This document shows positions 1 through 8,029 of a DNA stretch of 64,000 bases, in pieces (the stretch's first letter is position 1; each line of letters starts with the position of its first letter). The notes beneath the pieces were generated by a model, which saw only the letters and a list, made by a program, of their open reading frames with translations, did no database searches and was not told the DNA's origin. Origin of the DNA: Rhodococcus sp. G-MC3 (lineage in GTDB: Bacteria; Actinomycetota; Actinomycetes; Mycobacteriales; Mycobacteriaceae). The translations under genes and the position numbers were made by a program. The stretch lies in contig NZ_JASISW010000002.1 of assembly GCF_030063335.1 (NCBI RefSeq), forward strand, positions 124,001 through 188,000. The letters run 5' to 3'.

Positions 1-1029
1 GTGTTCTTTCTCGGCGATTACATCTACGAGTACGCAATCAAGGACGAGGGTGCCCGCAAAGGCCAGCCGAGGCCCGATGCGGCGAACCGGGAGACCATGG
101 TGCTCGGCGACTATCGCGATCGCTACGCGATGTACAAGGCCGACGAGAATCTAGCGGCCGCGCATGCGTCGGCGCCGTGGATCTCGACGTTCGACGACCA
201 TGAAGTCGACAACAACTGGGCATCGCAGATCAGCCAGGACGACGACGATCCACGAGAGTTCCTGCTGCGCAGAGCGGATGCCTTCAAGGCTTGGTGGGAA
301 AATACACCGGTGCGCGGCAACCTGCGGCCGAAGGGCCCGGATATGTCGGTCTATCGCAGGTTCTCGTTCGGCGATCTCGTCGACTTCTCGGTGCTGGACA
401 CCCGTCAGTACCGCAGCGATCAGGCGCACGGGGACGGCCAACACGCGCAGGACTCGGAGACGGCGGATCCGTCGCGGACCATCACCGGTCCCGAGCAGGA
501 GAAGTGGATTCTCGACGGGTTCGATTCACCGTCGACGTGGAATTTCCTTGCGCACCAGACGGTCATCTCCGATCTGGCCCAGGGGCTGGAGGGCGATCGG
601 AAGGTCGGGATGGATCCGTGGAGCGGCTACGAGGCGTCGCGCCACCGAATCCTGGACGGCGCGAGGGATCGAGGTGTCACCAACGTGGCGTCCATCGTCG
701 GCGACATCCACCGCACGATCGTCTCGGAACTTCGGCGCGACTACCAGGATCAGGTGTCGCCGGTAGTGGGCGTCGAGATCGCGACGACGTCGATCGCGTC
801 GGGTAAGGACGGGGCCGATGTCGACTCGGCGGGTGCAGCCATCGTGGCGGCGTCACCGCACGTGCAGTACGGCAACGCGCGCCGCGGATACCTGCGAGCA
901 AGTCTCACTCCGAACGAATGGCGTTCAGAAGTAAGAGTTCTCGATGCAGTATCGACGCCGGGTGCGGCTGTCCGGACGGCGCAGACCGTCACCGTCCCGA
1001 GCGGACGCCCGGAAATCCAGCTGAGCTGA
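1..1029 (+). CDS. phoD: alkaline phosphatase D (PhoD family), 5' end missing
   Basis: C-terminal 342 codons of a PhoD-type secreted phosphodiesterase/alkaline phosphatase that releases phosphate from organic esters outside the membrane. The reading frame is open at base 1, and the first residues (FFLGDYIYEYA) are the metal-binding GDxIYE motif that lies well inside the family, so the Tat signal and N-terminal domain are upstream of the window. Further family motifs are FDDHEVDNNW (metal-binding DDHE), VLDTRQYRSD and GDIHRTIVSEL (Fe/Ca-binding GDxH). The gene ends directly in a long hairpin that also ends the convergent flavoprotein gene. Product assignment is firm; only the start is unknown. 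Confidence 0.9.
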   Translation: MFFLGDYIYEYAIKDEGARKGQPRPDAANRETMVLGDYRDRYAMYKADENLAAAHASAPWISTFDDHEVDNNWASQISQDDDDPREFLLRRADAFKAWWENTPVRGNLRPKGPDMSVYRRFSFGDLVDFSVLDTRQYRSDQAHGDGQHAQDSETADPSRTITGPEQEKWILDGFDSPSTWNFLAHQTVISDLAQGLEGDRKVGMDPWSGYEASRHRILDGARDRGVTNVASIVGDIHRTIVSELRRDYQDQVSPVVGVEIATTSIASGKDGADVDSAGAAIVAASPHVQYGNARRGYLRASLTPNEWRSEVRVLDAVSTPGAAVRTAQTVTVPSGRPEIQLS

Positions 1030-1074
1030 CCGTGAGTGATTCGTTACGTCCCGACGTAACTGATCACTCACGGT
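1029..1074. terminator. bidirectional hairpin between convergent genes
   Basis: Long inverted repeat that starts on the last base of the phoD stop codon. The outer arms pair 1029-1040 with 1063-1074, the inner arms GTTACGT and ACGTAAC pair 1043-1049 with 1054-1060, with a TC/TG internal loop and a CCCG apical loop. It has no T-tract on either side, as is common for actinobacterial hairpin terminators. Its place between two convergent stop codons supports a shared terminator. Confidence 0.7.
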
Positions 1075-1077
1075 GCG

Positions 1078-2700
1078 CTACCGCCCCTGCGAAATGATCT
1101 GTGCGACGTTACGTTCGGCCAGCGCGGTGATGGTGAGCGACGGGTTGGCCGCGCCGGTGCTACCTGGAACGAGGGCACCGTCCATGACGTAGAGCCCCTC
1201 ATGACCCTTGACCCGGCCATAGGAGTCGGTGACGTCGCCGAGCACAGCACCGCCGAGGGGGTGCGCGGTGAAGGTGTCGTCGACGTCGCGAGTGAACGGT
1301 TCTGCGGCGACGACGGTTCCGCCCGCTGCGGCCATCTTGTTCTGCACGGCGCGCAGTGCCTCGACGGTGTCGCGGCTGCCGCCCTTCGGCCAACTGAGCG
1401 TGATGCCGTCGGTTCCCGCGTCGTAGCGGAAGTCGGCGCGGAGCGGATCGATGGTCATTCCGAGTGAGCCGAGGAAGCCGAGGTCCCAGGGAACGCCCGG
1501 CACGTACCAGTTCTCGACGGTCAGCGGGAGTCCCGATTCGTCGACGATGCGGGACGCACACGGCGCGCCCTGAGGGGTGCCGGCGGCGGGTCCGAGCGAG
1601 CGCGTCATCGAGGCGTCGCCGTTGGTTCCCCAACCGCGGCCGACGAACTCGTTGAGGTTCCCGAGAGCCCCGGTGGCCTGGGCGCGCAGCAGCAGCTCCG
1701 TGGTGCCGATGGAACCGGCACCGAGCACGAGCTTGTCGCACGTCAGGGTCCTGGTTTCGACGACGTTGCCTTCGGGATCGACGCGCCTGACTTCGACGCG
1801 GTAGCGCCCTCCGGACTCGGTTCCAATGGACGCCACTTCGTGGCTGTGGCATACCATCGCGCGACCGGTTGCTTCTGCCTGCGGGATGTAGTTCTGGGTG
1901 AGGTCGTGCTTCGCCCCGTTCGAGTTGCCGAAGGTGCTGGCACCGACAGTCGCGGACGGACGCGACCGTCCGGACATCTCGTCGCGCAGCACGTTCCAGT
2001 TCCAGTTGCCGTCGACGGCCTCCGGTGTGTAGCCGGCGCGACGAGCATGGTCGTCCCAGGTGCGCGAGTGCGCAAAATTGGGGCTGTTGTAGATGTCGGC
2101 AGGCATGGTGGACGGCAGCAGGACCGAGCGCGCCTTCGGGTACCAGGTGCTCGCCATCTCGTCGTAGCCGAGTCTGCCGCCGAACGACAGGTCGAAGAAG
2201 CGTCGCTCAGGGGCGATGGTGACGCCCGTGTAGACCACCGAGCCACCGCCGACGGCAGCTGCGCGCCAGACGGACAGATTCTCGTAGCGAGTGGTGTCGA
2301 GTACTCCGCCGAAATGATCGACCGGCCCGACAGGCAAGCCGGTGATGTTGGTGAATGATCCTTGACGCCACAGTCCGCGACCGTCCGCAGTCATGTCGGG
2401 GGTGAAGATCTCGCGGAACGGATCGCGCGGCCAGCGGAGTCCGCGTTCGAGGATCGTGACCTGGCTGCCGGACTGCGCCAGACGCAGCGCGGCGGCGCTG
2501 GCGCCGAATCCAGATCCGATGACGATGACGGGGGAGTGATCGGGAGGGCGCGGCGGATCTGCGAACAGTTCGGGAACGAGGGACCGGATGGACCCCACAC
2601 CGATGGGTAGTGCTCCAGCACGCGACGCCGAAACCAGCGACGGAGCTGTGAGTCCAACAAAACCTGCGGCTGCCAATTGGAGCAGTTGCCTGCGCTTCAC
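1078..2700 (-). CDS. cholesterol oxidase-like GMC flavoprotein
   Basis: 540-residue FAD-dependent GMC oxidoreductase of the class I cholesterol oxidase type, which oxidises and isomerises 3-beta-hydroxysterols with O2. The N-terminus MKRRQLLQLAAAGFVGL is a Tat-like signal (twin Arg, then a hydrophobic run), so the enzyme is probably exported. The FAD dinucleotide motif GSGFGA is at about residues 62-67, and AVGGGSVVYTG is the second flavin contact. His480 in TAHPLGG and Asn519 in GAANPSLT correspond to the catalytic His and Asn of the Streptomyces enzyme. Transcribed alone, convergent with phoD and divergent from the EEP gene. The substrate could be another sterol or secondary alcohol. Confidence 0.85.
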   Translation of the reverse strand: MKRRQLLQLAAAGFVGLTAPSLVSASRAGALPIGVGSIRSLVPELFADPPRPPDHSPVIVIGSGFGASAAALRLAQSGSQVTILERGLRWPRDPFREIFTPDMTADGRGLWRQGSFTNITGLPVGPVDHFGGVLDTTRYENLSVWRAAAVGGGSVVYTGVTIAPERRFFDLSFGGRLGYDEMASTWYPKARSVLLPSTMPADIYNSPNFAHSRTWDDHARRAGYTPEAVDGNWNWNVLRDEMSGRSRPSATVGASTFGNSNGAKHDLTQNYIPQAEATGRAMVCHSHEVASIGTESGGRYRVEVRRVDPEGNVVETRTLTCDKLVLGAGSIGTTELLLRAQATGALGNLNEFVGRGWGTNGDASMTRSLGPAAGTPQGAPCASRIVDESGLPLTVENWYVPGVPWDLGFLGSLGMTIDPLRADFRYDAGTDGITLSWPKGGSRDTVEALRAVQNKMAAAGGTVVAAEPFTRDVDDTFTAHPLGGAVLGDVTDSYGRVKGHEGLYVMDGALVPGSTGAANPSLTITALAERNVAQIISQGR

Positions 2701-2740
2701 GTTGTCAATATCCCCTGATCCCGATCCCGACCCCGACAGT

Positions 2741-2777
2741 CATCATTCTTCATTCGAGCGCCATCATTCCTCATTCG
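2741..2777. repeat. 16-bp direct repeat in divergent promoter region
   Basis: Two copies of CATCATTCYTCATTCG (2741-2756 and 2762-2777), differing at one base and set 21 bp apart, lie between the divergent starts of the cholesterol-oxidase-like gene (2700) and the EEP gene (2858). A spacing of two helical turns would suit binding of one regulator to the same face. They could equally be a chance duplication. They do not resemble the KstR palindrome. Confidence 0.4.
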
Positions 2778-2857
2778 GTGCCCGAAAAGCGACCGAGTGT
2801 TTGGAAACGGTGAGTTCTCCCAGGTCCTCCACAGGTGGCGGTGGGAGACTCGACCGA

Positions 2858-3793
2858 ATGATCATCGTCCTCGGCATCATTTTTGTGACAGTTGCTCTCC
2901 TCGGAGCGGCATCTCACATCGTCGACTCGAGGCATCAGGCCGTGATCGTGGCCGGTGCGCTTGCGCGGCCACTGCTGCTCATGTCGGTACCGGGCGCGGT
3001 TCTGCTCGCACTGGCGGCCGGATGGATCGGCGGTATGGTCGGCGCGGCCGCCCTGGCAGCAGCCGCGGGGACGCAGGTTCCGCTCTGGAGGCATCGGTTC
3101 CGACCGAAGCAGGTGGGCGAGATTCCCTTCACGGTCCTGCACGCCAACGTTCTGCTCGGCAAGGCAGACACAGACGCGATCGTCGCTCTCGTCGATCGCC
3201 ACGAACCGGATGTTCTGACGATCGTGGAGCTGACACCTCACGCGCACCGGGGACTACTCGATGCGGGTCTGAGGGAGCGGCTCCCCTATTCGTTCGTCAG
3301 CACTGCAGCCGGAGGCAACGGCACCGGTATCTACTCGCGGCATCCTCTTACCGATGAGGAGCGTCACGACGGTTACGTCACCGAACTGCTGTCGAGTCGG
3401 GTCGCGGTGCCGGGGGGCCCGAAGCCGCTCGTGTTCGCGGTGCATCCGGTTCCGCCGTGGCCGCGGCATCCGGAGGCGTGGGTGCGAGAGTTGGCGGCGA
3501 TCCGCCAGATGCTCGCCAAGGTCCCCGATGACGACGGTCCGGTGGTCGTCGCCGGTGACTTCAACGCCACGTTCGACCACAAGCGTTATCGAGACCTGGT
3601 GTCAGGCCGGTACCGGGACGCCGCGATCGAAGTCGGCGCCGGGCACTTGGCGACTTATCACGCCGACTTGCGGATACCACCCCTGATCGCTATCGACCAT
3701 ATTCTGGTTCGAGATGCGGCGGTGACCGAGGTAGGCCTGGTCGACCTTCCCGGCTCGGATCACCGCGGCATCCGAGCTTCCCTCCTTCTCTGA
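2858..3793 (+). CDS. membrane-anchored endonuclease/exonuclease/phosphatase (EEP) protein
   Basis: 311-residue EEP-superfamily phosphodiesterase; the substrate (nucleic acid, phosphoinositide or other phosphodiester) cannot be told from sequence. Residues 1-75 hold about three hydrophobic segments, then the catalytic domain follows: HANVLLGKAD (metal Asn), TIVELTPH (metal Glu), AVHPVPPWPR (catalytic His), VVAGDFNAT and the terminal GSDHRGI. The ATG at 2858 is chosen because the open frame upstream is low-complexity and crosses the promoter region, while the protein proper starts MIIVLGIIF with GGGAG-like purines about 10 nt upstream. The catalytic domain probably faces outward. Confidence 0.8.
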   Translation: MIIVLGIIFVTVALLGAASHIVDSRHQAVIVAGALARPLLLMSVPGAVLLALAAGWIGGMVGAAALAAAAGTQVPLWRHRFRPKQVGEIPFTVLHANVLLGKADTDAIVALVDRHEPDVLTIVELTPHAHRGLLDAGLRERLPYSFVSTAAGGNGTGIYSRHPLTDEERHDGYVTELLSSRVAVPGGPKPLVFAVHPVPPWPRHPEAWVRELAAIRQMLAKVPDDDGPVVVAGDFNATFDHKRYRDLVSGRYRDAAIEVGAGHLATYHADLRIPPLIAIDHILVRDAAVTEVGLVDLPGSDHRGIRASLLL

Positions 3794-3797
3794 CGCC

Positions 3798-4163
3798 CTA
3801 ATGCTTTGGTAGTTCCTGCACTGCCCACTTGTTGCCGTCGGGATCGGCGAAGAACACGAATTTTCCCCACCCCAGGTCTGTGACCTCAGCAATTTCCAGT
3901 CCCGCGGCGAGAAGGTGACGGCGAGCTTCCTCGGCGCTCGCGACCACCACCTGCAGGCCCTCCACGCTGCCGGGGGTCGCCGTGGTGATGCCTTGACCGA
4001 GGGCAATCGAGCATGCCGAACCGGGCGGTGTCAGCTGCACGAACCGGATGCCCTCCGACGGGCTCTCGTCGAAGTCGGCATTGAAGCCGATTCCGGTGTA
4101 GAACGCTTTAGCGCGGTCGACGTCACTGACGGGGATGATGACGAGCTCGAGTTTGATGTCCAT
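3798..4163 (-). CDS. VOC (glyoxalase/bleomycin-resistance fold) family protein
   Basis: 121-residue single-domain protein of the vicinal-oxygen-chelate superfamily. MDIKLELVIIPVSDVDRA is the usual first beta strand and helix; FYTGIGF follows, and the C-terminal strand FVFFADPDGNKWAVQEL carries the family's Glu ligand. Such proteins act as dioxygenases, isomerases or drug-binding proteins, and nothing here fixes the substrate. The start at 4163 aligns with the family N-terminus; in-frame starts further upstream (to 4223) would add residues without similarity. It ends 4 bp from the convergent EEP gene and is divergent from the luciferase-like monooxygenase. Confidence 0.85.
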   Translation of the reverse strand: MDIKLELVIIPVSDVDRAKAFYTGIGFNADFDESPSEGIRFVQLTPPGSACSIALGQGITTATPGSVEGLQVVVASAEEARRHLLAAGLEIAEVTDLGWGKFVFFADPDGNKWAVQELPKH

Positions 4164-4258
4164 GCGTTCGAGACTGCCCCTCATTGCGGACAGTTTCGGT
4201 CCTAATGGCCAATTTCCGAACACGAAATATGCATAGCAGATCCGTGGTTGGCTCAGGG

Positions 4259-5218
4259 GTGCTCTTGTCCATCCTCGACCGCTCCCGAACCCGAACGGGT
4301 TTCGACGACGCCGCGGCTCTCACCGCGACGGTCGACCGGGCGATCAACGCGGAACGGCTGGGCTATCACCGTTTCTGGGTCGCCGAGCATCATGGCGTCC
4401 CCGGGATCGCGAGTGGTGCGCCCTCGATCCTTCTCGCCGCGATCGGTGCCCGCACCTCCCGGATCAGGCTCGGTTCGGGTGGCGTGATGCTGCCGAACCA
4501 TCAGCCGTTCGTCGTCGCCGAGCAGTTCGCGATGCTCGAAGCGTTGTACCCGGGTCGCATCGACGCCGGTGTCGGCCGATCGCTCGGGTTCACCGAGCCT
4601 GTTCGCGCCGCACTCCGCACTCGGCGAGATGCCCCCGACACGTTCGTGGCCGATCTCGACGAGCTTCGAGGTTTTCTCGACGGAACCGGCCCGGTGAAGG
4701 TCCGCCCCGCCGTCCCCGCGCCTCCGGTCTATCTCCTCGCGACCGGGCAGGGGCTCGCGATCGCGTCGAAGGCGGGCCTGCCCGTCGTCGTCGGGGGTCC
4801 GCTGCTGAAGAGCGACGGCGCTGCACTCGACATCTATCGCAAGAATTTCCGCGCCACCGCGAAGAATCCGCAGCCGACCGTGATCGTCTCGCTCGACATC
4901 ACCATCGCCGACACCGCCGAAGATGCGGCCGAGCTCGTGTTGTCCGAAGCTTGGGCGATGGCTCAGTCGCGGAGAACCGGGGAGTTCCCTCCGCTGGAAC
5001 AGGCGTCCGACATCGATCTGGATGCGGCTCCGCAGCGGGTTCGGGACCGTGTCCAGCGATCGATCGCAACAGCCGTGCACGGCACACCCGGTCACGTGCT
5101 GGCCATGTTGGAGGAATTGATCGTGCGCACCGGCGCCGACGAGATTTTGGCATCGACGTCGACGTACGACCGCGGTGCATTGCTCGACGCCGATGCCGCA
5201 CTCATCGAACTGTTCTAG
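4259..5218 (+). CDS. luciferase-like (LLM) flavin-dependent oxidoreductase, MsnO8-type
   Basis: About 319-residue bacterial-luciferase-fold monooxygenase using reduced FMN or F420. SILDRSRTRTG at the N-terminus, FWVAEHHGVPGIASGAPSI, RIRLGSGGVMLPNHQPFVVAEQF and GRIDAGVGRS are characteristic of the MsnO8-like group. The start is uncertain: GTG 4259 gives the usual short N-terminus before LLSILD, but ATG 4229 and GTG 4244 are also in frame. It stands alone, divergent from the VOC gene with which it may share a promoter region. Substrate unknown. Confidence 0.85.
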   Translation: MLLSILDRSRTRTGFDDAAALTATVDRAINAERLGYHRFWVAEHHGVPGIASGAPSILLAAIGARTSRIRLGSGGVMLPNHQPFVVAEQFAMLEALYPGRIDAGVGRSLGFTEPVRAALRTRRDAPDTFVADLDELRGFLDGTGPVKVRPAVPAPPVYLLATGQGLAIASKAGLPVVVGGPLLKSDGAALDIYRKNFRATAKNPQPTVIVSLDITIADTAEDAAELVLSEAWAMAQSRRTGEFPPLEQASDIDLDAAPQRVRDRVQRSIATAVHGTPGHVLAMLEELIVRTGADEILASTSTYDRGALLDADAALIELF

Positions 5219-5227
5219 CCTTAGCGG

Positions 5228-6223
5228 TCAGGCCTCGCTGTCGAGCTGGGCCATCTGCGCGTCGGCGTACCTCGCTCCGGCTGCGGAGTGGGCGGGAACT
5301 GCCTTCTCGATCCGAGCGACGTCCTCGTCCGACAGCTCGATGTCGAGCGCCGCGATCGTTTCGGACAGTCGTGAGGTGGTGCGTGCACCGATCACCGGAA
5401 CGATGTCCTCGCCTCGGCTCAGTACCCAGGCGATCGCCAATTGTGCGGTGGCGACGCCTCGTTCGTCCGCGAGTGATGCGAGCACCCGGACGATCTCGCG
5501 ATTCCGGTCCAGATTGTCGCCTTGGAACCGAGGGCTGTGTGCACGAAAGTCATCGGCTTCGAACGTTTTCGGCGTCAGGAACCCGTCGCTCAGCAATCCG
5601 CGTGACAACACTCCGTACGCGGTGATGCCGATTCCCAGCTCCCGTGCGGTCGGCAGGATGTCCGCCTCGATTCCGCGGGAGATCAGTGCGTATTCGATCT
5701 GGAGATCCGAGATCGGATGTACAGCAGCCGCTCTGCGTAGTGTCGCGCTTCCTACTTCGGAGAGACCGATGTGCCGAACGTATCCGGCCTCGATCATTTC
5801 GGTTATCGCACCGACGGTGTCCTCGATGGGCACGGCGCTGTCGAGCCGGGCCGGACGGTAGATGTCGATGTACTCGACGCCGAGTCGCGCCATGCTGTAC
5901 GCCACGGCGCTCTTGACGGCGCGGGGGCTCGAATCGAACCCGAGCCATCCGCCGTCGGGGGATCGCAGCGCGCCGAACTTCACCGACAGTGTGACGTCCT
6001 CGCGGTTGCGTTCTTTCAGTGCTCGCCCGATCAGCATCTCGTTGTGGCCGGCCCCATAGAAGTCTCCAGTGTCGATCAGGTCGACGCCTGCATCGATCGC
6101 CGCATGAATAGTCCTGATCGACTCCTTCTCGTCGGAGGCGCCGTAGGCGCCCGACATGCCCATGCCGCCGAGGCCGATGCGCGATACGGATGGACCAGTG
6201 GTTCCCAGCTGTGTCTTGTTCAT
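5228..6223 (-). CDS. aldo/keto reductase
   Basis: 331-residue NADPH-dependent aldo/keto reductase with a complete TIM barrel. Start MNKTQLGTTGPSVSRIGLGGMGMSG is the standard N-terminus. DLIDTGDFYGAGHNE contains the catalytic Asp and Tyr, VTLSVKFGALR the catalytic Lys, and VPVIGARTTSRLSE the cofactor-phosphate loop. The sequence DIYRPARLD replaces the more usual QHRVD around the fourth tetrad position, as in one large AKR subgroup. It ends 9 bp from the convergent monooxygenase and is divergent from the XRE regulator, which probably controls it. Confidence 0.9.
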   Translation of the reverse strand: MNKTQLGTTGPSVSRIGLGGMGMSGAYGASDEKESIRTIHAAIDAGVDLIDTGDFYGAGHNEMLIGRALKERNREDVTLSVKFGALRSPDGGWLGFDSSPRAVKSAVAYSMARLGVEYIDIYRPARLDSAVPIEDTVGAITEMIEAGYVRHIGLSEVGSATLRRAAAVHPISDLQIEYALISRGIEADILPTARELGIGITAYGVLSRGLLSDGFLTPKTFEADDFRAHSPRFQGDNLDRNREIVRVLASLADERGVATAQLAIAWVLSRGEDIVPVIGARTTSRLSETIAALDIELSDEDVARIEKAVPAHSAAGARYADAQMAQLDSEA

Positions 6224-6313
6224 GCACCCCACAGTCGGCTCTTTCGGCGGCGACCGGCAGAGACCGCTTGTCGGGGGACTGCCGATCCCTGGCTGGGACG
6301 CGGCGTAAGAGCG

Positions 6314-6328
6314 CACACTGAGAGTGTG
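6314..6328. promoter_or_regulatory. palindrome overlapping the regulator start codon
   Basis: CACACT-GAG-AGTGTG is a perfect 6-bp inverted repeat with a 3-bp spacer. It overlaps the GTG start codon of the XRE regulator (6326) and lies about 90 bp upstream of the divergent aldo/keto reductase. Position and symmetry suit an autoregulatory operator; binding is an inference. Confidence 0.5.
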
Positions 6329-7177
6329 GAACGAGACGAACTGGCGGATTTTCTGCGGCGACGCCGAGAGGTGCTCACCCCTGCCGACGTCGGCATCTCT
6401 TTGGGAGTCCGACGCCGTACTCCAGGGTTGCGCCGCGACGAGGTCGCGCTGCTGGCAGGGATGTCGACGGACTACTACACACGACTGGAGCAGCGCCGCG
6501 GACCGCATCCGTCTACGCAGATCCTGAGTTCGCTGGCCCGCGCGCTACGGCTGGACGACGACGAACGCGATCACCTCTACATCCTGGCCGGGCAATCACC
6601 CCCCACGAGGGTCGGAGCGGACAAACACGTCGGACCAGGGTTGATGCACCTGTTGACCAAACTGGACGACACTCCGGCGTGTGTGGTGACCGATCTCGGC
6701 GAGATCCTCGCGCACAACGAGATGTACGTGGCATTGTGCGGCGGGCCGCCCGTGTACTCGGGTCTCGACCGGTACATCGTGTGGCGCTGGTTCACCCATC
6801 CATCGGCGCGCACATTGTTCCCGGAAGACGACTGGAAGCGTCTGGGACACAAGCATGTCGCGGACCTGCGCGCAGTGTCGGCAAGGCGGGCGGGCGATGC
6901 CGAAGTGGCCACGTTGGTGGATCGTCTCCGGGCAGACAGTCAGGAGTTCGAGGACATCTGGAGCGAGCACCGCGTCGCATTCAAGACGTCGGCGGTGAAG
7001 CGTTTCGTGCACGCGGACGTCGGACTCGTGTCGGTGCACTGCGAGACCCTCGTGACCCAGAAGCAAGGTCAGCATCTACTTGTCTACACACCGCTGCCGG
7101 GGACCGACGCGCGCGCGAAGTTCGACCTGCTCAGGGTCATCGGTACCCAGTCGATGCGCGCTACTGTGGAGCAGTAG
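6326..7177 (+). CDS. XRE-family regulator with MmyB-like ligand-binding domain
   Basis: 283-residue transcription factor. Residues 1-75 form a Cro/C1-type helix-turn-helix (LADFLRRRREVLTPADVG, then RTPGLRRDEVALLAG and YYTRLEQRRGPHPS). The rest (from about PTRVGADKHVGPGLMHLL to the end) matches the MmyB-like, PAS-related ligand-binding domain widespread in actinobacteria and thought to bind a small or fatty ligand. The start is GTG 6326, giving VERDELADFL. Divergent transcription from the aldo/keto reductase suggests local control of that gene and of itself. Confidence 0.88.
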   Translation: MERDELADFLRRRREVLTPADVGISLGVRRRTPGLRRDEVALLAGMSTDYYTRLEQRRGPHPSTQILSSLARALRLDDDERDHLYILAGQSPPTRVGADKHVGPGLMHLLTKLDDTPACVVTDLGEILAHNEMYVALCGGPPVYSGLDRYIVWRWFTHPSARTLFPEDDWKRLGHKHVADLRAVSARRAGDAEVATLVDRLRADSQEFEDIWSEHRVAFKTSAVKRFVHADVGLVSVHCETLVTQKQGQHLLVYTPLPGTDARAKFDLLRVIGTQSMRATVEQ

Positions 7178-7203
7178 AAGCAGACATATCGGAAGGGGCT
7201 CTC

Positions 7204-7407
7204 ATGGCAGGCAAGAAGATCGACAGGGTTCGTGCACAGTCAGCGCTCGAGACGGTGCGTGAGAGCCCGGCCATCGCGCTCGTCGCGGCCGCCCCTGCGT
7301 TGGTCGTCTTTGCAGTGGTCTGGTGGTTGGCAGGTTTCGGTACCGCGTTGCTGCTGCTCATCGCACTCGGCGTCGTCGGTTTCGTTGTCGCCAAAATGCG
7401 CAGCTAG
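7204..7407 (+). CDS. small two-helix membrane protein
   Basis: 67-residue protein of unknown function. A short basic N-terminus (MAGKKIDRVRAQ) is followed by two hydrophobic segments at about residues 23-43 and 46-62. A good ribosome-binding site (GGAAGGGG) lies 5 bp before ATG 7204. It begins 26 bp after the XRE regulator and may be cotranscribed with it. Its last four bases overlap the end of the convergent phosphatase gene. I do not recognise a family. Confidence 0.6.
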   Translation: MAGKKIDRVRAQSALETVRESPAIALVAAAPALVVFAVVWWLAGFGTALLLLIALGVVGFVVAKMRS

Positions 7408-7895
7408 CGTGGGATGTGAAACGCAGTCAGTGAGGCGGTGCCTGGTCCCAACGCTTCCCACGGCCCGTCGAATGTCAACACTGCGATCGCCGACGTCGGA
7501 AACCGTCGGCTGATCTCCTGGGCGACCTCGGAGTCCGGATCAACTGCCAGTTCCACTGCAGTGAAAGGGATTCCCGGTGCGTGTCCGACGACCAGCAGGG
7601 TGGATACGGCATCATCGGTGAATCCGACCTCCTCGACGATCTCCTCGGGCGCGCCACCGTAGATTCGCTGCTCGAACCGAACATGTGTGTCGATGCCAGT
7701 GGCCCCCAGTGTTTCGCGCGTTCGAACTGCCGTCGAACAGATCACTGCATCGATCGTGCCGACCGTGCTCCTGATCCACTCCCCGCCGAGGGCTGCCTCA
7801 CGCTGTCCTCGTTCGGCGAGAGGCCGATCGTGATCGGGGGTGCCCTCGGGGTATCCGGACTTACCGTGTCGCATCAGTACCAGGGTTCGAGTCAT
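7404..7895 (-). CDS. SixA-type histidine phosphatase
   Basis: 163-residue phosphoglycerate-mutase-fold phosphatase. TLVLMRHGKSGYP is the RHG catalytic motif with the phosphohistidine His; RPLAERGQREA, ICSTAVRTRETL (second Arg) and LLVVGHAPGI (second His) complete the site. Small size and the RHGKS sequence fit SixA-like phosphohistidine phosphatases. ATG 7895 (MTRTLVLMRHG) aligns with the family start; ATG 7916 is 7 codons upstream. The substrate in actinobacteria is not established. Confidence 0.85.
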   Translation of the reverse strand: MTRTLVLMRHGKSGYPEGTPDHDRPLAERGQREAALGGEWIRSTVGTIDAVICSTAVRTRETLGATGIDTHVRFEQRIYGGAPEEIVEEVGFTDDAVSTLLVVGHAPGIPFTAVELAVDPDSEVAQEISRRFPTSAIAVLTFDGPWEALGPGTASLTAFHIPR

Positions 7896-7990
7896 GGTCG
7901 ACACCGTATCGGGCATTCTCCCGTGACGTGTCGGTCGGTTGGTTCAGCCCAAGGAGGCCTGAGCTGTGCCGGAGCCCTGCGACCTGCTAC

Positions 7991-8007
7991 CTTGAACGCC
8001 GTTCAAG
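7991..8007. promoter_or_regulatory. BioQ-like operator upstream of bioY
   Basis: CTTGAAC-GCC-GTTCAAG is a perfect 7-bp palindrome with a 3-bp spacer, centred 30 bp before the bioY start codon. Its core TGAAC-N3-GTTCA is very close to the TGAAC-N3-GTTAC operator that I recall for the actinobacterial biotin repressor BioQ. The placement fits repression of the transporter operon when biotin is ample. No bioQ gene lies in this window. Confidence 0.65.
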
Positions 8008-8029
8008 TTGGAAACACTCAGGAGTAGTC

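Noticed and set aside
5828-5880. Aldo/keto reductase judged defective because the usual QHRVD His is replaced
   Set aside because: YRPARLD at this place occurs in a large AKR subgroup; the other tetrad residues are present.
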